From DATGLG01 sp035294245 (GTDB lineage Bacteria > Pseudomonadota > Alphaproteobacteria > JACZXZ01): a stretch of DNA of 64,000 nucleotides. This document shows positions 27,750 through 36,719 of this stretch, piece by piece. The DNA lies in the NCBI GenBank assembly GCA_035294245.1, contig DATGLG010000055.1, forward strand, positions 24,649 to 88,648, read 5' to 3'. The position numbers and the translations under genes are program-made. Under the pieces are notes generated by a model. It had not been told where the DNA came from and made no database searches. It saw only the letters and a list, made by a program, of their open reading frames with translations. Numbering within the stretch: position 1 is the stretch's first letter; every line of letters starts with the position of its first letter.

Positions 27750-28364
27750 ATGGAACGGCTGCTTGAGGGCTTTCGCCGCTTCCGCGACACCTATTGGCGG
27801 AGCCACCGCGAGCTCTTCCAGACGCTGGCGACGAAGGGGCAGAAGCCGCGCGCCCTGGTCATCGCCTGCTCGGATTCGCGGGTCGATCCCCAGCTCATCT
27901 TCGGCACCACGCCGGGCGAGGTCTTCGTCATCCGCAACATCGCCAATGTGGTGCCGCCTTATGCGCCCAACGCCGAGCACCACGGCACCAGCGCCGCCCT
28001 CGAATTCGCCGTGCGCACGCTCGCCGTCGAGCATGTGATCGTGCTCGGCCATTCCCATTGCGGCGGCATCGCGGCCCTGCTGCGCGGCCCGACCCCGGAC
28101 AGCGGCGATTTCGTGGCGCCCTGGATGGAGATCGTGGCGCCGGCGCGCGAGCGGGCGCTAGCCGCCGCCGCGGCCAAGGGGGAGCCGGCGCAGCGCCTCT
28201 GCGAGCACGAGGGCATCAAAATCTCGCTCGAGAACCTCAAGACCTTCCCCTGGCTGCGCGAGCGGCTCGCACAGGGTGGGTTGAAGCTGCACGGCTGGCA
28301 TTTCGACATCGAGCAGGGGGATCTCTCCCAGCTCGACTCCACGGGCACGTTCCGCCCGATCTGA
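27750..28364 (+). CDS. Beta-class carbonic anhydrase
   Basis: A 204-residue zinc enzyme interconverting CO2 and bicarbonate. The ligands are Cys40 in ACSDSRVDP with the Asp42/Arg44 dyad, then His101 and Cys104 in GHSHCGG. The length and order match clade B beta-carbonic anhydrases. A run of GAGGAGGAGG upstream of the ATG predicts strong translation. Bicarbonate made here can feed carboxylases; no carboxylase is adjacent. Confidence 0.93.
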   Translation: MERLLEGFRRFRDTYWRSHRELFQTLATKGQKPRALVIACSDSRVDPQLIFGTTPGEVFVIRNIANVVPPYAPNAEHHGTSAALEFAVRTLAVEHVIVLGHSHCGGIAALLRGPTPDSGDFVAPWMEIVAPARERALAAAAAKGEPAQRLCEHEGIKISLENLKTFPWLRERLAQGGLKLHGWHFDIEQGDLSQLDSTGTFRPI

Positions 28365-28433
28365 GGACCCAGCATTGGTTGCGCCGAGATCGCCCTTCTG
28401 ACGTGACCAAAATATCTCGCCGGGAAGCGCGCT

Positions 28434-30608
28434 CTAGCGTCGCCGCGGCCGCCCGCCCTTGCCGCGATGGGTGCCCGGCTTGCCGGCCGAGGAGCGCGAG
28501 AGATTGTGCGCGGCGATGGCGCGGGCGAGACGGTTGTTCTCCCCGCCGGCCTGCGAGATGCCGAGATCGAGCGCCTCCAAGCGGCGGATCTCGTCCCGGA
28601 GTTGCGCCGCCTCCTCGAATTCGAGGTTCGCGGCGGCCGCCTGCATGCGCTTCTCGAGATCGGCGATATGGGCCTTGAGGTCCTTGCCGACGAGGTGCTT
28701 AGCACCCGAGTCGCCGGTCGAGACGGTGACGTGGTCGCGCTCGAAGACGCTGTCGAGAATGTCGGAAATGCCCTTGCGCACGCTTTCGGGCGTAATCCCG
28801 TGGGCGGCGTTGTAGGCCTGCTGCTTCTCGCGCCGCCGATTGGTCTCGGCCAGGGCCCAGGCCAGCGACTCGGTCATGTTGTCGGCATAGAGGATGCAGC
28901 GGCCCTCCACGTTGCGCGCGGCGCGGCCGATCGTCTGGATCAGCGAGGTCTTCGAGCGCAGATAGCCCTCCTTGTCGGCGTCGAGGATGGCGACGAGGGC
29001 GCATTCCGGGATGTCGAGGCCCTCGCGCAGCAGGTTGATGCCGACGAGGCAGTCGAAGGCGCCGAGGCGGAGGTCGCGGATGATCTCGATGCGCTCGAGC
29101 GTCTCCACGTCGGAGTGGATATAGCGCACCTTGACGCCGGCCTCGTGGAGATACTCGGTGAGATCCTCCGCCATGCGCTTGGTGAGAGTCGTGACGAGGG
29201 CGCGCTGGCCGTTGCCGGCGACGGCCTTCACCTCGGCGATGAGATCGTCGACCTGGGTCTCGGCCGGGCGGACGATGCAGACGGGATCGATGAGGCCGGT
29301 CGGCCGGATCACCTGCTCGACGAAGACGCCGCTCGTGCGCTCGAGCTCCCACGGTCCCGGCGTCGCCGAGACGAAGAGCGTCTGCGGCCGCATCGCCTCC
29401 CATTCCTCGAATTTGAGCGGTCGATTGTCGACGCAAGAGGGCAGGCGGAAGCCGTATTCGGCGAGCGTCGATTTGCGCTGGTAGTCGCCGAGATACATGC
29501 CGCGGAGCTGGGGCACGGTGATATGGCTCTCGTCGACGATGAGGAGCGCGTTCTTCGGCAAATACTCGAACAGGGTCGGCGGCGGCTCGCCGGCGCGGCG
29601 GCCGGTGAGATAGCGGGAATAATTCTCGATCCCGGCGCAAGATCCCGTTGCCTCGATCATCTCGAGATCGAAGGTGGTGCGCTGCTCGAGCCGCTGGGCC
29701 TCGAGCAGCTTGTTCGCCTTGTAGAGCTCATCGAGGCGCAGCTTGAGGTCGGCCTTGATCTGCTTCGCCGCCTGCTGCAGGGTCGGCTTCGGCGTCACAT
29801 AATGGCTGTTGGCGTAAATCTTGATGAGGTCGAGCACGCCGGTCTTGGCGCCGGTGAGCGGATCGAACTCGACGATCTCCTCGACCTCGTCGCCGAAGAG
29901 GGAGATGCGCCAGGCGCGATCCTCGAGGTGCGCGGGGAAGAGCTCGATCACGTCGCCGCGCACGCGGAAGGCGCCGCGCTGGAAATTGCTGTCGTTGCGC
30001 CGGTATTGCAGCTCGACGAGATTCTTGAGGAAGAGATTGCGATTGAGCGCCTGCCCCGTGCGCAGCGAGATCGCCATCTCCGAATAGGTCTCGACCGCGC
30101 CGATGCCGTAGATGCAGGAGACCGACGCCACGATGACGACGTCGTCGCGCTCAAGCAGCGCCCGCGTCGCCGAGTGGCGCATGCGGTCGATCTGCTCGTT
30201 GATGGTCGCCTCCTTCTCGATATAGGTGTCCGAGCGCGGCACATAGGCCTCGGGCTGGTAGTAGTCGTAATAGGAGACGAAATACTCGACCGCGTTGTCG
30301 GGGAAGAACCCCTTCATCTCGCCATAGAGCTGCGCCGCCAGGGTCTTGTTGGGGGCGAGCACGAGGGTGGGACGCTGCACGTTCCGGATGACGTGGGCCA
30401 TGGTGAAGGTCTTGCCCGAGCCGGTGACGCCGAGCAGAACCTGGTCCCTCTCGCCGGCCTTAAGTCCCTCCGTGAGGGCCGCGATCGCTTGCGGCTGGTC
30501 GCCCGCGGGCTGGTAGTCGGAGCGGATGACGAAGGGCTTGCCGGCCTCCAGGCGCTCCTGGCGCAGCGGCGGCCCGGCGAGCCGCTCATAAAAAGCGAGT
30601 TCGGTCAT
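28434..30608 (-). CDS. uvrB: UvrABC system protein B
   Basis: A 724-residue helicase-like damage-verification subunit of excision repair. Walker A GVTGSGKTFT is at residues 60-69; the beta-hairpin with YYDYYQPEAYVP inserts between DNA strands; helicase motifs V and VI (GLDIPECALVAILDADKEG, QTIGRAARN) follow; and a C-terminal UVR motif (NLEFEEAAQLRDEIRRLEAL) contacts UvrC. It is about 50 residues longer than the E. coli protein, with a Gly/Arg-rich tail (GKGGRPRRR), usual in alphaproteobacteria. The ATG at 30608 starts the conserved TELAFYERLAG; upstream in-frame sequence is not conserved. Converges with the carbonic anhydrase gene. Confidence 0.96.
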   Translation of the reverse strand: MTELAFYERLAGPPLRQERLEAGKPFVIRSDYQPAGDQPQAIAALTEGLKAGERDQVLLGVTGSGKTFTMAHVIRNVQRPTLVLAPNKTLAAQLYGEMKGFFPDNAVEYFVSYYDYYQPEAYVPRSDTYIEKEATINEQIDRMRHSATRALLERDDVVIVASVSCIYGIGAVETYSEMAISLRTGQALNRNLFLKNLVELQYRRNDSNFQRGAFRVRGDVIELFPAHLEDRAWRISLFGDEVEEIVEFDPLTGAKTGVLDLIKIYANSHYVTPKPTLQQAAKQIKADLKLRLDELYKANKLLEAQRLEQRTTFDLEMIEATGSCAGIENYSRYLTGRRAGEPPPTLFEYLPKNALLIVDESHITVPQLRGMYLGDYQRKSTLAEYGFRLPSCVDNRPLKFEEWEAMRPQTLFVSATPGPWELERTSGVFVEQVIRPTGLIDPVCIVRPAETQVDDLIAEVKAVAGNGQRALVTTLTKRMAEDLTEYLHEAGVKVRYIHSDVETLERIEIIRDLRLGAFDCLVGINLLREGLDIPECALVAILDADKEGYLRSKTSLIQTIGRAARNVEGRCILYADNMTESLAWALAETNRRREKQQAYNAAHGITPESVRKGISDILDSVFERDHVTVSTGDSGAKHLVGKDLKAHIADLEKRMQAAAANLEFEEAAQLRDEIRRLEALDLGISQAGGENNRLARAIAAHNLSRSSAGKPGTHRGKGGRPRRR

Positions 30609-30681
30609 TCGCCCATTATATGGGCTGCCGGTCGTCGAGGGCGAGCCCGGCGTGACCAGCCATCCGCCGCCAACGGCCGCA

Positions 30682-30855
30682 TCATGCGCGCGCGGCCTCG
30701 TCCTTCTCTTCCTGCAGGACCTTGAGAACACCGAGCCAGCCGGCGCGACGGCAAGCATCGGCGGCGGCATCGAAACCGAGGGTCTTCACCAGCGACCGCG
30801 CCAGGCGGCGCTGGTGCTGCCAGGGGTCGTCTTCGGCGGGTTCCCGTTCAGGCAT
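30682..30855 (-). CDS. Small hypothetical protein upstream of uvrB
   Basis: A 57-residue soluble protein with no signal or membrane segment, rich in Arg, Ala and Glu, with the pattern DPWQHQRRLARSLVKTLGFD then ACRRAGWLGVLKVL, two amphipathic helices. The ATG at 30855 has AAGG close by and GAGGAA further up; a GTG at 30885 is an alternative. It lies 73 bases upstream of uvrB on the same strand. I do not recognise a family. Confidence 0.55.
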   Translation of the reverse strand: MPEREPAEDDPWQHQRRLARSLVKTLGFDAAADACRRAGWLGVLKVLQEEKDEAARA

Positions 30856-31032
30856 GGCCTTATCGTTCCTCAACTCGTCTGGCACCCCTCATGCCAATCC
30901 AGATGGGGAGCCCCATGATGCCGTGCAAGTCTCTGGAATCGGCCGATCTCCGCCGCGGGATTGCGTGCCGCCCACCAAGCGATTACAGATGCCGGGCGCT
31001 CTATCGATGACGACGAGGGAGGCGGTCTGCGC

Positions 31033-31347
31033 ATGCGCTTTCACGACAGGCTGACGGCTTTTCGGGGCGAGCGCCCATGGGAGGCCCTGGCGATCGGCGA
31101 GGTCGACGGCGTCACCGTGCGCGTCCACTGGACCGACAAGCCCTATCGCTGGCACGTCAATGACGGGGCGGAGGCGTTCATCGTGCTGGCCGGCGCCGTC
31201 GACATGCATTGGCGCGACGGGAGCGGCGAGCATGTCCGCAGGCTCGAGGCCGGCGATTCCTGCTTCGCCGAGATCGGCGACGAGCACGTCGCGCATCCCG
31301 TCGGCGAGGCCCGCATCCTCGTCGTCGAGCGGAAGGGCAGCGCGTGA
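31033..31347 (+). CDS. Small cupin-domain protein
   Basis: A 104-residue single cupin barrel. Motif 1 is spread over WHVNDGAEAFIVLAGAVDMH and motif 2 over GDSCFAEIGDEHVAHPVGE, giving His/Glu residues at the usual metal-ligand positions; the first motif has N-D-G-A-E spacing, with Glu as the third ligand. The ATG at 31033 follows GGGAGG at 31017-31022. It ends four bases from the convergent gluconokinase gene. Such mini-cupins often bind metal and small acids or sugars; no activity can be assigned. Confidence 0.75.
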   Translation: MRFHDRLTAFRGERPWEALAIGEVDGVTVRVHWTDKPYRWHVNDGAEAFIVLAGAVDMHWRDGSGEHVRRLEAGDSCFAEIGDEHVAHPVGEARILVVERKGSA

Positions 31348-31351
31348 CGGC

Positions 31352-31858
31352 TCATGGCGAGCCGCCCGCTTTTCCCCGCCCCAGCCTCGCCAGGATGGCG
31401 GCGACGATGTCGTCGACGGGCGGGGTGATGTCGACGGTGATGGCGTCGCGCGGCTCCTCGAGCGCCACGAACTGGCTGTGCAGCAGCTCCGGCGGCATGA
31501 AGTGCCCCTTGCGCCGCTTGAGTCGCTCGCCGATGAGCGCCTCGCTGCCCTTGAGATAGACGAAGCGTAGATGAGGCCGGTCCTCCGCCAGGAGATTGCG
31601 ATAGGACTGCTTGAGCGCCGAGCAGGTGGCGACGACGTCGCGTCCGGCGACGTGGAGCGCGTCCATCGCGTCGCGCAAAGCACGCAGCCAGGGCCAGCGA
31701 TCCTCGTCGGTGAGCGGCGTCCCGGCGGACATCTTCGCGACATTGGACGGCGGATGATAGCGGTCGCCTTCGACGAAGGCGGCGCCGAGGGCCTCGGCGA
31801 GCTTCCTGCCGACGCTGGTCTTGCCGCTGCCGCTCACACCCATGACGACGAGGATCAC
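31352..31858 (-). CDS. gntK: Gluconokinase
   Basis: A 168-residue P-loop kinase phosphorylating D-gluconate to 6-phosphogluconate, feeding the Entner-Doudoroff or pentose phosphate route. Walker A is MGVSGSGKTSVG (residues 6-17); the substrate region EGDRYHPPSNVAKMSAGTPL and the block ATCSALKQSYR are strong family signatures, as is GHFMPPELLHSQF. The gene stands alone, with no gluconate permease nearby. Confidence 0.94.
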   Translation of the reverse strand: MILVVMGVSGSGKTSVGRKLAEALGAAFVEGDRYHPPSNVAKMSAGTPLTDEDRWPWLRALRDAMDALHVAGRDVVATCSALKQSYRNLLAEDRPHLRFVYLKGSEALIGERLKRRKGHFMPPELLHSQFVALEEPRDAITVDITPPVDDIVAAILARLGRGKAGGSP

Positions 31859-31992
31859 GGGATCGCTCCGGCATGCCCCGACATGCGCCGGCGCGCACGC
31901 ATCATCGGCAACCCTTCGCGCGACTCGGGCGTTATTCCACGGCCGGTGCTTGCTTGGCTCATGGAAGCGCGGTGTAGCAGCGGATCGAGACG

Positions 31993-32379
31993 ATGATCAA
32001 GAATTTCGGCGACCACGCGGCGAACGAGCGCACCTTCCTCGCCTGGGTGCGCACCGCCATCGCCGTCATGGCCTTCGGCTTCCTCGTGGAGAAATTCGAT
32101 CTCTTCCTCGAGATCGGCGTCCGCACGCTCACTGGAAGCGACGCAGCAGTGCCGCAGCATCCTTTCGGCGAGGTTGCCGGCTTGGCGCTGATCATCCTCG
32201 GCACGGCGATGGTCGCCGTCGCCGCCGGCCGCTTCCTCGCGACGGCGCGGGCGATCGACCGGCAGGAGCTACGCCCCGGCACCGGCTCGCGGGTCGACGT
32301 GGCGCTCGCCGCACTGCTGGTCCTCCTCGGTATCGCGCTCTTCGTCTATCTTCTGCACGCGGTGGCGGCGCAGATGTGA
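31993..32379 (+). CDS. DUF202 (YidH-type) inner-membrane protein
   Basis: A 128-residue protein with three predicted membrane helices and the DUF202 opening NERTFLAWVRTAIAVMAFGF. The helix pairs are separated by a short loop containing Arg residues and the C-terminus is hydrophobic. Function of the family is unknown. It converges with the peroxidase gene, with 20 bases between the stop codons. Confidence 0.85.
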   Translation: MIKNFGDHAANERTFLAWVRTAIAVMAFGFLVEKFDLFLEIGVRTLTGSDAAVPQHPFGEVAGLALIILGTAMVAVAAGRFLATARAIDRQELRPGTGSRVDVALAALLVLLGIALFVYLLHAVAAQM

Positions 32380-32399
32380 GCCGCGGGGCGGCATCGGCC

Positions 32400-33692
32400 T
32401 CAGGTCATAAAGAGCTTCTGGCCGATGAATTCTCCCTCTGCGGCGCCCGGAGGGCAGGCGAAGAGGCCGCCGCCCGTATGGGTGACGAACTGGTTCAGCA
32501 TGTCCAGCTTCGACATGGTCTCGAAGACCTTGATGAACCCGGTCCGCGGGTCGCGCTGATAGCAGACGAAGAGCAGCCCGGCATCGTATTCCATGCCCTG
32601 CCGCCAGGGGGGCCAGCGCTCGGCGGTGAAGCTGACCCCGTCATTGTAGGAATAGCCGCGGCGCAGCATCTGGGCGCCGCCATTGCTCGCAGCGGCGGCG
32701 AGGCGCACATGGGCGCTTTCCGGGATGATGGGATTGCCGTCCCTGTCCGCCGCGTCGAGGTCGAGCGCGTCGAACTCGCCCTTGCCGCCGAGGGGCGCTC
32801 CCGAATATTTGCGCCGGCCGATGACCTGCTCCTGGAAGTTGAGCTCCATGCGGTCCCAATGCTCGAGCGCGATGCGGATGCGGCGCACGACGGCATAGCT
32901 GCCCCCACGCATCCATGCCGGCCCCTCGCTGCCGACCCACACGACCTCGTCGAGCTCATCGGGCTTCGGCTGCTGGGTGCCGTCCTTGAAGCCCATGAGA
33001 TTGCGCGGCGTGCCCTTGCTCGCGTCGCCGCCGGTGAAGCCGCTCTGCGCCCAGCGGATCTCCGCGGCGCCATAGGCGAGACGCGCGAGCTGGCGCACGG
33101 CGTGGAACGCGACTTGCGGGTCGTCGGCGCAGGCCTGCACCGAGAGATCGCCGCCGGTGCGCGCCGCGACGAGCTGGTCTCCGTTGAAGCGCGGCAGATC
33201 GACAAGCGCCGCCGGCCGCTGCGCCGCGAGGCCGTAGCGGTCCTTGCCGTCCTTGATGAAGAGGCCCGGTCCGAAGCCGAAGGTCAGCGTGAGCCGCGAC
33301 GGCGGCAAGCCGATCGCCTCGCCGCTGTCGCCGGGAGCGGCCTCGTCGGCCTGCGCGTCGAGAGTGGCCGCGCTCTCGCCCTTGGCCATGCGCGCCGCCG
33401 CGGCGGTCCAGCTCCGCAGCATCGCCGCGACCTCCTCCCGCTTCTGCGCGAGGAGGTCGAGGGCGGCGAAATAGGTATGGCGCTGCGGCGGTGTCGTGAT
33501 GCCGGCCTGATGCGCCCCCCAGAAGGGCTCGACGCCCGCCGTCTCGGGCGGACGAGCGGCGGCCGCGGTCTCCTGGCCCGCTGTTGTCGCGAGCCCGGCG
33601 GCGAAACCCGCTCCCGCCGCGGCGGCCAATCCGCCTGCGGCGGCCAGGAAGCTCCGTCGCGACGGGGCAGTGGCTTTCACGCCGCCGCTCAT
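32400..33692 (-). CDS. efeB: Tat-exported DyP-type peroxidase (EfeB-like)
   Basis: A 430-residue haem peroxidase of the dye-decolorising family, EfeB branch, acting in the periplasm and proposed to release iron from haem or oxidise Fe(II) for uptake. A twin-arginine signal (SRRSFLAAAGG, residues 11-21) opens the protein; the DyP motif GFKDGT and the proximal haem His in IPESAHVRLA are present, and the C-terminal GGGLFACPPG block is typical of EfeB. Its ATG overlaps the stop of the upstream beta-propeller gene by four bases. The genes for EfeU and EfeO are absent, so the name refers to the branch, not to a complete EfeUOB system. Confidence 0.88.
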   Translation of the reverse strand: MSGGVKATAPSRRSFLAAAGGLAAAAGAGFAAGLATTAGQETAAAARPPETAGVEPFWGAHQAGITTPPQRHTYFAALDLLAQKREEVAAMLRSWTAAAARMAKGESAATLDAQADEAAPGDSGEAIGLPPSRLTLTFGFGPGLFIKDGKDRYGLAAQRPAALVDLPRFNGDQLVAARTGGDLSVQACADDPQVAFHAVRQLARLAYGAAEIRWAQSGFTGGDASKGTPRNLMGFKDGTQQPKPDELDEVVWVGSEGPAWMRGGSYAVVRRIRIALEHWDRMELNFQEQVIGRRKYSGAPLGGKGEFDALDLDAADRDGNPIIPESAHVRLAAAASNGGAQMLRRGYSYNDGVSFTAERWPPWRQGMEYDAGLLFVCYQRDPRTGFIKVFETMSKLDMLNQFVTHTGGGLFACPPGAAEGEFIGQKLFMT

Positions 33693-34831
33693 CGCGCGAG
33701 CACGACGGTGTTGACGTCGTCCTCCACATAGTAGAAGCCGTCGCCCTCCGGGGTCATGGCGATGCCGAAAAGATCGCCGCTTCCCGGCGGGCTCTGCGCC
33801 TTATCCGTGTCGATCCACCGGGCGTAGAGCTGCTTGCCCGAGATGGGATCGATCTCCACGACCTGGCCGTTGAGGGCATTGCAGGCGAGGAGATGGCCGG
33901 CCGGCGTCAAGGCGAGGGCAAGGGGGCGGCGCAGCATGCCGCCTCTCGTCACCTCGCGGCCGGTGCCGGCACTCGTCCTGCGCGTTGCGGGATCGGCGAT
34001 GGCAACGATGCGATTGCCGATGGCATCCGAGACATAGAGCGTCCCGTGATCCGCGCTCAGGGCCAGGCCCGTGGGCCCGATCAAGAAGACGCCCTTGTCG
34101 GCCTGCGCGCCGAAGCCGTCGGCGATCACCGTCTGGCTCGTCACGACGGGAGGCTTGCCCTCGGCGATGGCGAGGCCGATGCGCAGCACGGTCGCCTGGC
34201 TCACCACGGGAGGCTCGCCGTCCGGGGCGCCGACGCCGAAGCCGGCATTGCTCACGAAGAGCGTGGCGGTCGCGCCATCGTCGATCACCGCCATGTTCCC
34301 CCACGGATCGTTGATGTTGGGTCCCGCCCATACCGCGGCGACCTTGCCGTGGGGATCGAGCACGATGAGACAGCCCGGTCCCTTGGTGCGGGTGGTGCCG
34401 TCATTGCTCGGCGTGCTGCCGACGATGACCCAGCCGGTCTTGAGCATCGCCATCGCCGTGCTCAAGCCCACGCCGCCGGGGCAGCCTTCCAGGTTGCGCG
34501 GCAGCTGGGCGAAGAGCGTGAGCCTCTTCGTGGCCGGGTTGTAGTCGACGATGGTGGTGCCGAGGCCCTGGAGATTGTTCGCGTCGTTGAAGTTGTCGAT
34601 GAGGACGTCGTTCTTCTGGATCAATCCGGCCGAGACCGGGGCCACGATGATGGCATAGGGGTTCTGGTCGCCGTTATCGGGAACCGTCGAGGTGACGGTC
34701 GTATGCCTGCGGATGGTCTCGAGCAGGCCCTGCTTCTCGGCATGGGCCTCGAAGGAGGCGCAAGCCGCGGCGAGGAGTATCGTTAGCGAGCTAATCAGAA
34801 GCTTGCGACTGAGGTGCCGGATGGTCGCCAT
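33689..34831 (-). CDS. Secreted beta-propeller (NHL/SMP-30-like) protein
   Basis: A 380-residue exported protein. A signal peptide (residues 1-31, LLISSLTILLAAACASFEAHA) has a Cys that could also suit a lipobox, though the context ACASF is imperfect. The rest repeats strand blocks such as GPTGLALSADHGTLYVSD and RPLALALTPAGHLLACN, typical of NHL or YncE-like propellers. It lies between the porin gene (36 bases upstream) and efeB (four-base overlap), so it very probably serves the same transport process in the periplasm, perhaps as a substrate-binding platform. That role is inference. Confidence 0.75.
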   Translation of the reverse strand: MATIRHLSRKLLISSLTILLAAACASFEAHAEKQGLLETIRRHTTVTSTVPDNGDQNPYAIIVAPVSAGLIQKNDVLIDNFNDANNLQGLGTTIVDYNPATKRLTLFAQLPRNLEGCPGGVGLSTAMAMLKTGWVIVGSTPSNDGTTRTKGPGCLIVLDPHGKVAAVWAGPNINDPWGNMAVIDDGATATLFVSNAGFGVGAPDGEPPVVSQATVLRIGLAIAEGKPPVVTSQTVIADGFGAQADKGVFLIGPTGLALSADHGTLYVSDAIGNRIVAIADPATRRTSAGTGREVTRGGMLRRPLALALTPAGHLLACNALNGQVVEIDPISGKQLYARWIDTDKAQSPPGSGDLFGIAMTPEGDGFYYVEDDVNTVVLAR

Positions 34832-34867
34832 GACGCAGCGCTCCTTTCCTTGTTCCTGGCAATAGGG

Positions 34868-36436
34868 TCAAAAGGTGATGTTGGTGCGGAGGCCGAAGAC
34901 GGCCTCGTCGCCGACGCGCCGGGAGTTTCCGGGATTGAGGACGCCGCCGCCGGGATTGAAGGTGTATTGGACGTCGGGCTGGATCTGCCACCAGGGGGCG
35001 AGCTGGACCTGATAGGTGGCCTCGATGAACTCCTCGCTCGCGCGGATCGGGGTTCTCGCGCCCGAGAAGAAGCCCGTGTCGCGGTCGAGCCCGGCGGCGC
35101 GGCCGCTCACCTTGGCATAGCCGAAGCCGATGCCGGCGGTGTCGTCGTCGCGGCCCGGCAGCGGCGCCTTGAGGGTAAGGCCGCCATTGATGCTGACGGC
35201 GATGAGGTTGCGGTCCGTCTCGGGGGCGCCCATGGCGCGGAGAAAGGCGCCGACGGCTTGCGGGCCGTCGGGATCGGGGCGCCAGATCATCTGGTCGACG
35301 ACGGCGTAGATGCTGTAATTGCCCTGGCGCTTCTGCGCGACGCCGCTGCTCGCGGGATCGGCGAGCGAGCGCCCCGTATCGTCGATGCGCTGGTCGGCGA
35401 ACATGCCCGCGTCGTACCAGAGGCCGAGCTTATAGGTGCCCGGCAGGCCCAGGGGCTTGTCGCCGCGATCGAGCTCGCCGAGGGCGGGCTGGTTGAGCGC
35501 GTATTGCAGCTCGGCGATGAAGAGCGGGCTGTCGCTCAGGCGGAAATTGGTGCCGGAGGCGTTGAGCGCCTGCGGATCGGCAGGTCCGAGGGGTGCGGCG
35601 CCCGGACCCGCGGGGTTGTCGTCGAAGACTCCCGCCAGCACGGTCATGCTATCGCTCGGCCTCGCGCGCAGCCGCAGCCCGGGCGAGGAGAGCGGATAGG
35701 CCGGGCCGCCGGCGATCATGTCCGCCGAGGGCACCATCGGCCAGCCCATCATGGTGTTGATGAAGAGGGCGCTGTATTGGCTCGCCATGAATTCCTGGTC
35801 GATGCTCTGCTGGCCGAGCCGCACGTCCGCGAGACCATCGAGGACGTCCTGCTGGTACCAGAGCTCCCAGAGGCGGGTGGCGCGGTTCGCCTCGATGCCG
35901 CTGGCCGTTTGCAGGCTCGAAAGATTCTCGGCGCTCAGGTTGCGGCCATGGATCTGCAGGGCGCTGGCGTTGAAGGTGCCGCCCTCGAGGCCGAGGGCCT
36001 TTCCGGTGTCCAGCTGCAGGCCCATGGTGGTGAGGCCGTCATAGGCCGCACCCTGACGCGTGCCGCCGGTGGCGTTGCCGAGCACCTCGCTGGTCTCCTG
36101 CAGGGTGAGGGTGACGCCGTATTTGCCGAGCCAGGGGCGCAAGCCCCCCATGTCGCCGAGCAGGTTGCTGCGTTGGAAGAGCCCGGTCCAGAGCCCCGCC
36201 GCACCCAACGCGGCGCTCGGCTGCGCATTGCCCTCCGGGCCGGGAGCGGGGGTCTCGCGTTCCGATGGCAGCGCCTCGGAGCCGGCCGCGCTCCGCGCCC
36301 AGGCGGACTCCGCGTCGGCCCACGGCATCGCGAGAAGTGCCGCAACCAGCGGCAGGCGCCACCGGCATCTCGCCAATGGTCGTGCGACGTGGCGCCTTTT
36401 GCCCGGGTGCACCAAGGAGCCCCCATCTCCTCTCAT
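34868..36436 (-). CDS. OprB-family (carbohydrate-type) porin
   Basis: A 522-residue outer-membrane protein. An N-terminal signal (hydrophobic core around residues 28-42) is followed by the OprB-like block LWTGLFQRSNLLGDMGGLRP and KYGVTLTLQETSEVLGNATGG; numerous amphipathic strands end with a terminal Phe (NITF), as required for outer-membrane insertion. OprB porins usually pass sugars. Here the gene heads an operon with a beta-propeller and EfeB behind Fur/Mur-like boxes, so iron or haem compounds should be considered as cargo. The start ATG is the first in frame; GTG codons downstream are possible alternatives. Confidence 0.85.
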   Translation of the reverse strand: MRGDGGSLVHPGKRRHVARPLARCRWRLPLVAALLAMPWADAESAWARSAAGSEALPSERETPAPGPEGNAQPSAALGAAGLWTGLFQRSNLLGDMGGLRPWLGKYGVTLTLQETSEVLGNATGGTRQGAAYDGLTTMGLQLDTGKALGLEGGTFNASALQIHGRNLSAENLSSLQTASGIEANRATRLWELWYQQDVLDGLADVRLGQQSIDQEFMASQYSALFINTMMGWPMVPSADMIAGGPAYPLSSPGLRLRARPSDSMTVLAGVFDDNPAGPGAAPLGPADPQALNASGTNFRLSDSPLFIAELQYALNQPALGELDRGDKPLGLPGTYKLGLWYDAGMFADQRIDDTGRSLADPASSGVAQKRQGNYSIYAVVDQMIWRPDPDGPQAVGAFLRAMGAPETDRNLIAVSINGGLTLKAPLPGRDDDTAGIGFGYAKVSGRAAGLDRDTGFFSGARTPIRASEEFIEATYQVQLAPWWQIQPDVQYTFNPGGGVLNPGNSRRVGDEAVFGLRTNITF

Positions 36437-36456
36437 GTAACGCCCCGCTTTTGCAG

Positions 36457-36473
36457 TTGCAAATCATTCGCAA
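36457..36473. promoter_or_regulatory. Fur/Mur-type iron box
   Basis: TTGCAAATCATTCGCAA is an 8-1-8 palindrome with a single mismatch to the alphaproteobacterial Fur/Mur consensus TTGCAAATnATTTGCAA. It lies 21 bases upstream of the porin ATG, where bound repressor would block transcription. Confidence 0.7.
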
Positions 36474-36518
36474 TTTGAGATCGCTATACGCGGGGAGACT
36501 GCGGGGAGTCAATAGGAA

Positions 36519-36534
36519 TGATAATCAACTGCAA
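36519..36534. promoter_or_regulatory. Second, degenerate Fur/Mur-like site
   Basis: TGATAATCAACTGCAA lies 46 bases beyond the first box. Read on the minus strand it begins TTGCA and keeps the GATTAT core, sharing roughly two thirds of positions with the consensus. It could be a second operator or control the divergent SHMT-like gene. Confidence 0.35.
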
Positions 36535-36719
36535 CTTGGCTGCGGGCGCCTTCCCCATTCAAAGCGACGGACGACGCGCGAAGACGCGCCAGCCATGGAA
36601 GGCTGTGGCGAGGTGACCGCCCTGCCTTTCCAATCGAGGCGGATGGCGCCGCGCGATGCGTTGCGCCGGCGCCCCGGCGAGGCCATCATGGCGAAAGGCT
36701 TCCACGAGGGGATTTCCAA

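Noticed and set aside
27959..28705. A 248-residue minus-strand frame over the carbonic anhydrase gene
   Set aside because: Antisense of the conserved zinc-binding enzyme and part of uvrB; no independent evidence.
28467..30725. A 752-residue plus-strand frame across uvrB
   Set aside because: Antisense of uvrB, whose helicase motifs are intact on the minus strand.
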